From assembly GCA_026713745.1 (NCBI GenBank), contig JAPONU010000375.1, positions 1 to 6,711 of the forward strand: a stretch of DNA of 6,711 nucleotides, written 5' to 3'. The DNA is from a bacterium (lineage in GTDB: Bacteria; Actinomycetota; Acidimicrobiia; Acidimicrobiales; CATQHL01). This document shows, one piece after another, positions 6,276 to 6,711 of this stretch. Each line of letters begins with the position of its first letter. Position 1 is the stretch's first letter. The notes beneath the pieces are model-generated. The model searched no databases. It saw nothing but the letters and a program-made list of their open reading frames with translations, and was not told the origin of the DNA. A program made the position numbers and the translations under genes.

Positions 6276-6711
6276 CCGCCGAGCCTCGCGGCAGGACCGC
6301 ACTCGTCACCGGCGGCACCTCCGGGATCGGCCGCGCCGTCGTCGAGCACCTCGCCGAGGTCGGGATGCAGGTCGTCTTCTGTGGCCGTGACGCCGAGCGG
6401 GGCGCGTCGGTGGCCGCCGCGACCGGGGCCTCGTTCATACAAGTCGACGCCGCGGACCGGGCCGACTGCGACCGGAGCGTGGCGCAGGCCACGTCGCTCC
6501 TCGGTGGGCGTCTGGACCTGTTCGTGGGGTGCGCCGCGATGATCTTCGCCGCGCCGCTGGCTGACACGCCCGAGCGCATCTTCCGTGAAGTCGTCGAGGT
6601 GAACCTCACGGCCACCTTCCGCTATTCCCGTGCCTGTTTCGAGGTGATGCGCGCCCAGCGCAGCGGGGTGATCGTCCACGTCGTCTCGGACGCTGCACTG
6701 CGCGGGATCCA
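6272..6711 (+). CDS. Short-chain dehydrogenase/reductase, second of a pair, 3'-truncated by window edge
   Basis: The first 146 residues of another classical SDR are present. The cofactor motif is canonical, TGGTSGIGRA (13-22), with CGRD after beta 2 (R39, possible NADP preference) and VDAAD (58-62). The catalytic Asn (N111 in VEVNLTATF) and Ser (S139 in VHVVSD) are visible; YxxxK would lie beyond the window. The usual NNAG motif after beta 4 is GCAA (86-89), which is a notable departure because it helps shape the active site and cofactor pocket. The start overlaps the preceding SDR stop by ATGA with no strong ribosome site, so coupled translation is likely. It shares only the general fold with its neighbour; the sequences differ enough that a very recent duplication is unlikely. 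The two may catalyse successive steps or form a heteromer; this is conjecture. Confidence 0.91.
   Translation, partial: MTAEPRGRTALVTGGTSGIGRAVVEHLAEVGMQVVFCGRDAERGASVAAATGASFIQVDAADRADCDRSVAQATSLLGGRLDLFVGCAAMIFAAPLADTPERIFREVVEVNLTATFRYSRACFEVMRAQRSGVIVHVVSDAALRGI

Noticed and set aside
4299..6302. Very long minus-strand open frame (667 codons) opposite the deacetylase-like and SDR genes
   Set aside because: It is antisense to three genes with clear catalytic motifs. Its translation is low-complexity Arg/His/Gly-rich, as expected from high-GC shadow frames, and includes the read-through of the REP-like repeat.

Overview
This is a high-GC window (roughly two thirds G+C by eye) with GTG starts, tight ATGA junctions and strong AGGAGG-type ribosome sites. 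It looks like a free-living, high-GC bacterium, plausibly an actinobacterium, but nothing in the window fixes the taxon. There are no rRNA, tRNA, CRISPR or transposase genes. The window is a compact two-armed metabolic locus built around one regulator.

Minus-strand arm, read leftward from about 2.9 kb: a LysR-type regulator (1932-2840), an adenosine-deaminase-superfamily aminohydrolase (831-1889) and an M20 zinc amidohydrolase/peptidase (1-834, cut by the window edge). The last two overlap by ATGA, so the arm reads as one operon. The AT-richer gap at 2841-2970 holds a plausible promoter for the regulator. An inverted repeat covers the -35 and spacer of that promoter, as expected for a self-regulating LysR protein that also controls the opposite arm.

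Plus-strand arm, read rightward: a PF04199 'cyclase'-family amidohydrolase (2971-3993), a VOC-fold protein (3998-4483) and a NodB-fold polysaccharide-deacetylase-like hydrolase (4485-5405), almost without gaps. After 84 bp containing a REP-like hairpin come two overlapping short-chain dehydrogenases (5490-6275 and 6272 to the window end, cut).

The two arms together encode four different metal-dependent C-N hydrolase folds (ADA, M20, PF04199, NodB) plus two NAD(P)-dependent oxidoreductases and a VOC protein. The best reading is a substrate-inducible catabolic cluster for a nitrogen-containing small molecule, such as a cyclic amide, imide, N-acyl or amino-heterocyclic compound: ring opening, deamination or deacylation, and redox steps. 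The substrate cannot be read from the sequence. Several enzymes have substitutions at family-diagnostic positions (ADA, VOC, NodB, second SDR), which argues against simply copying the textbook substrate of each family.
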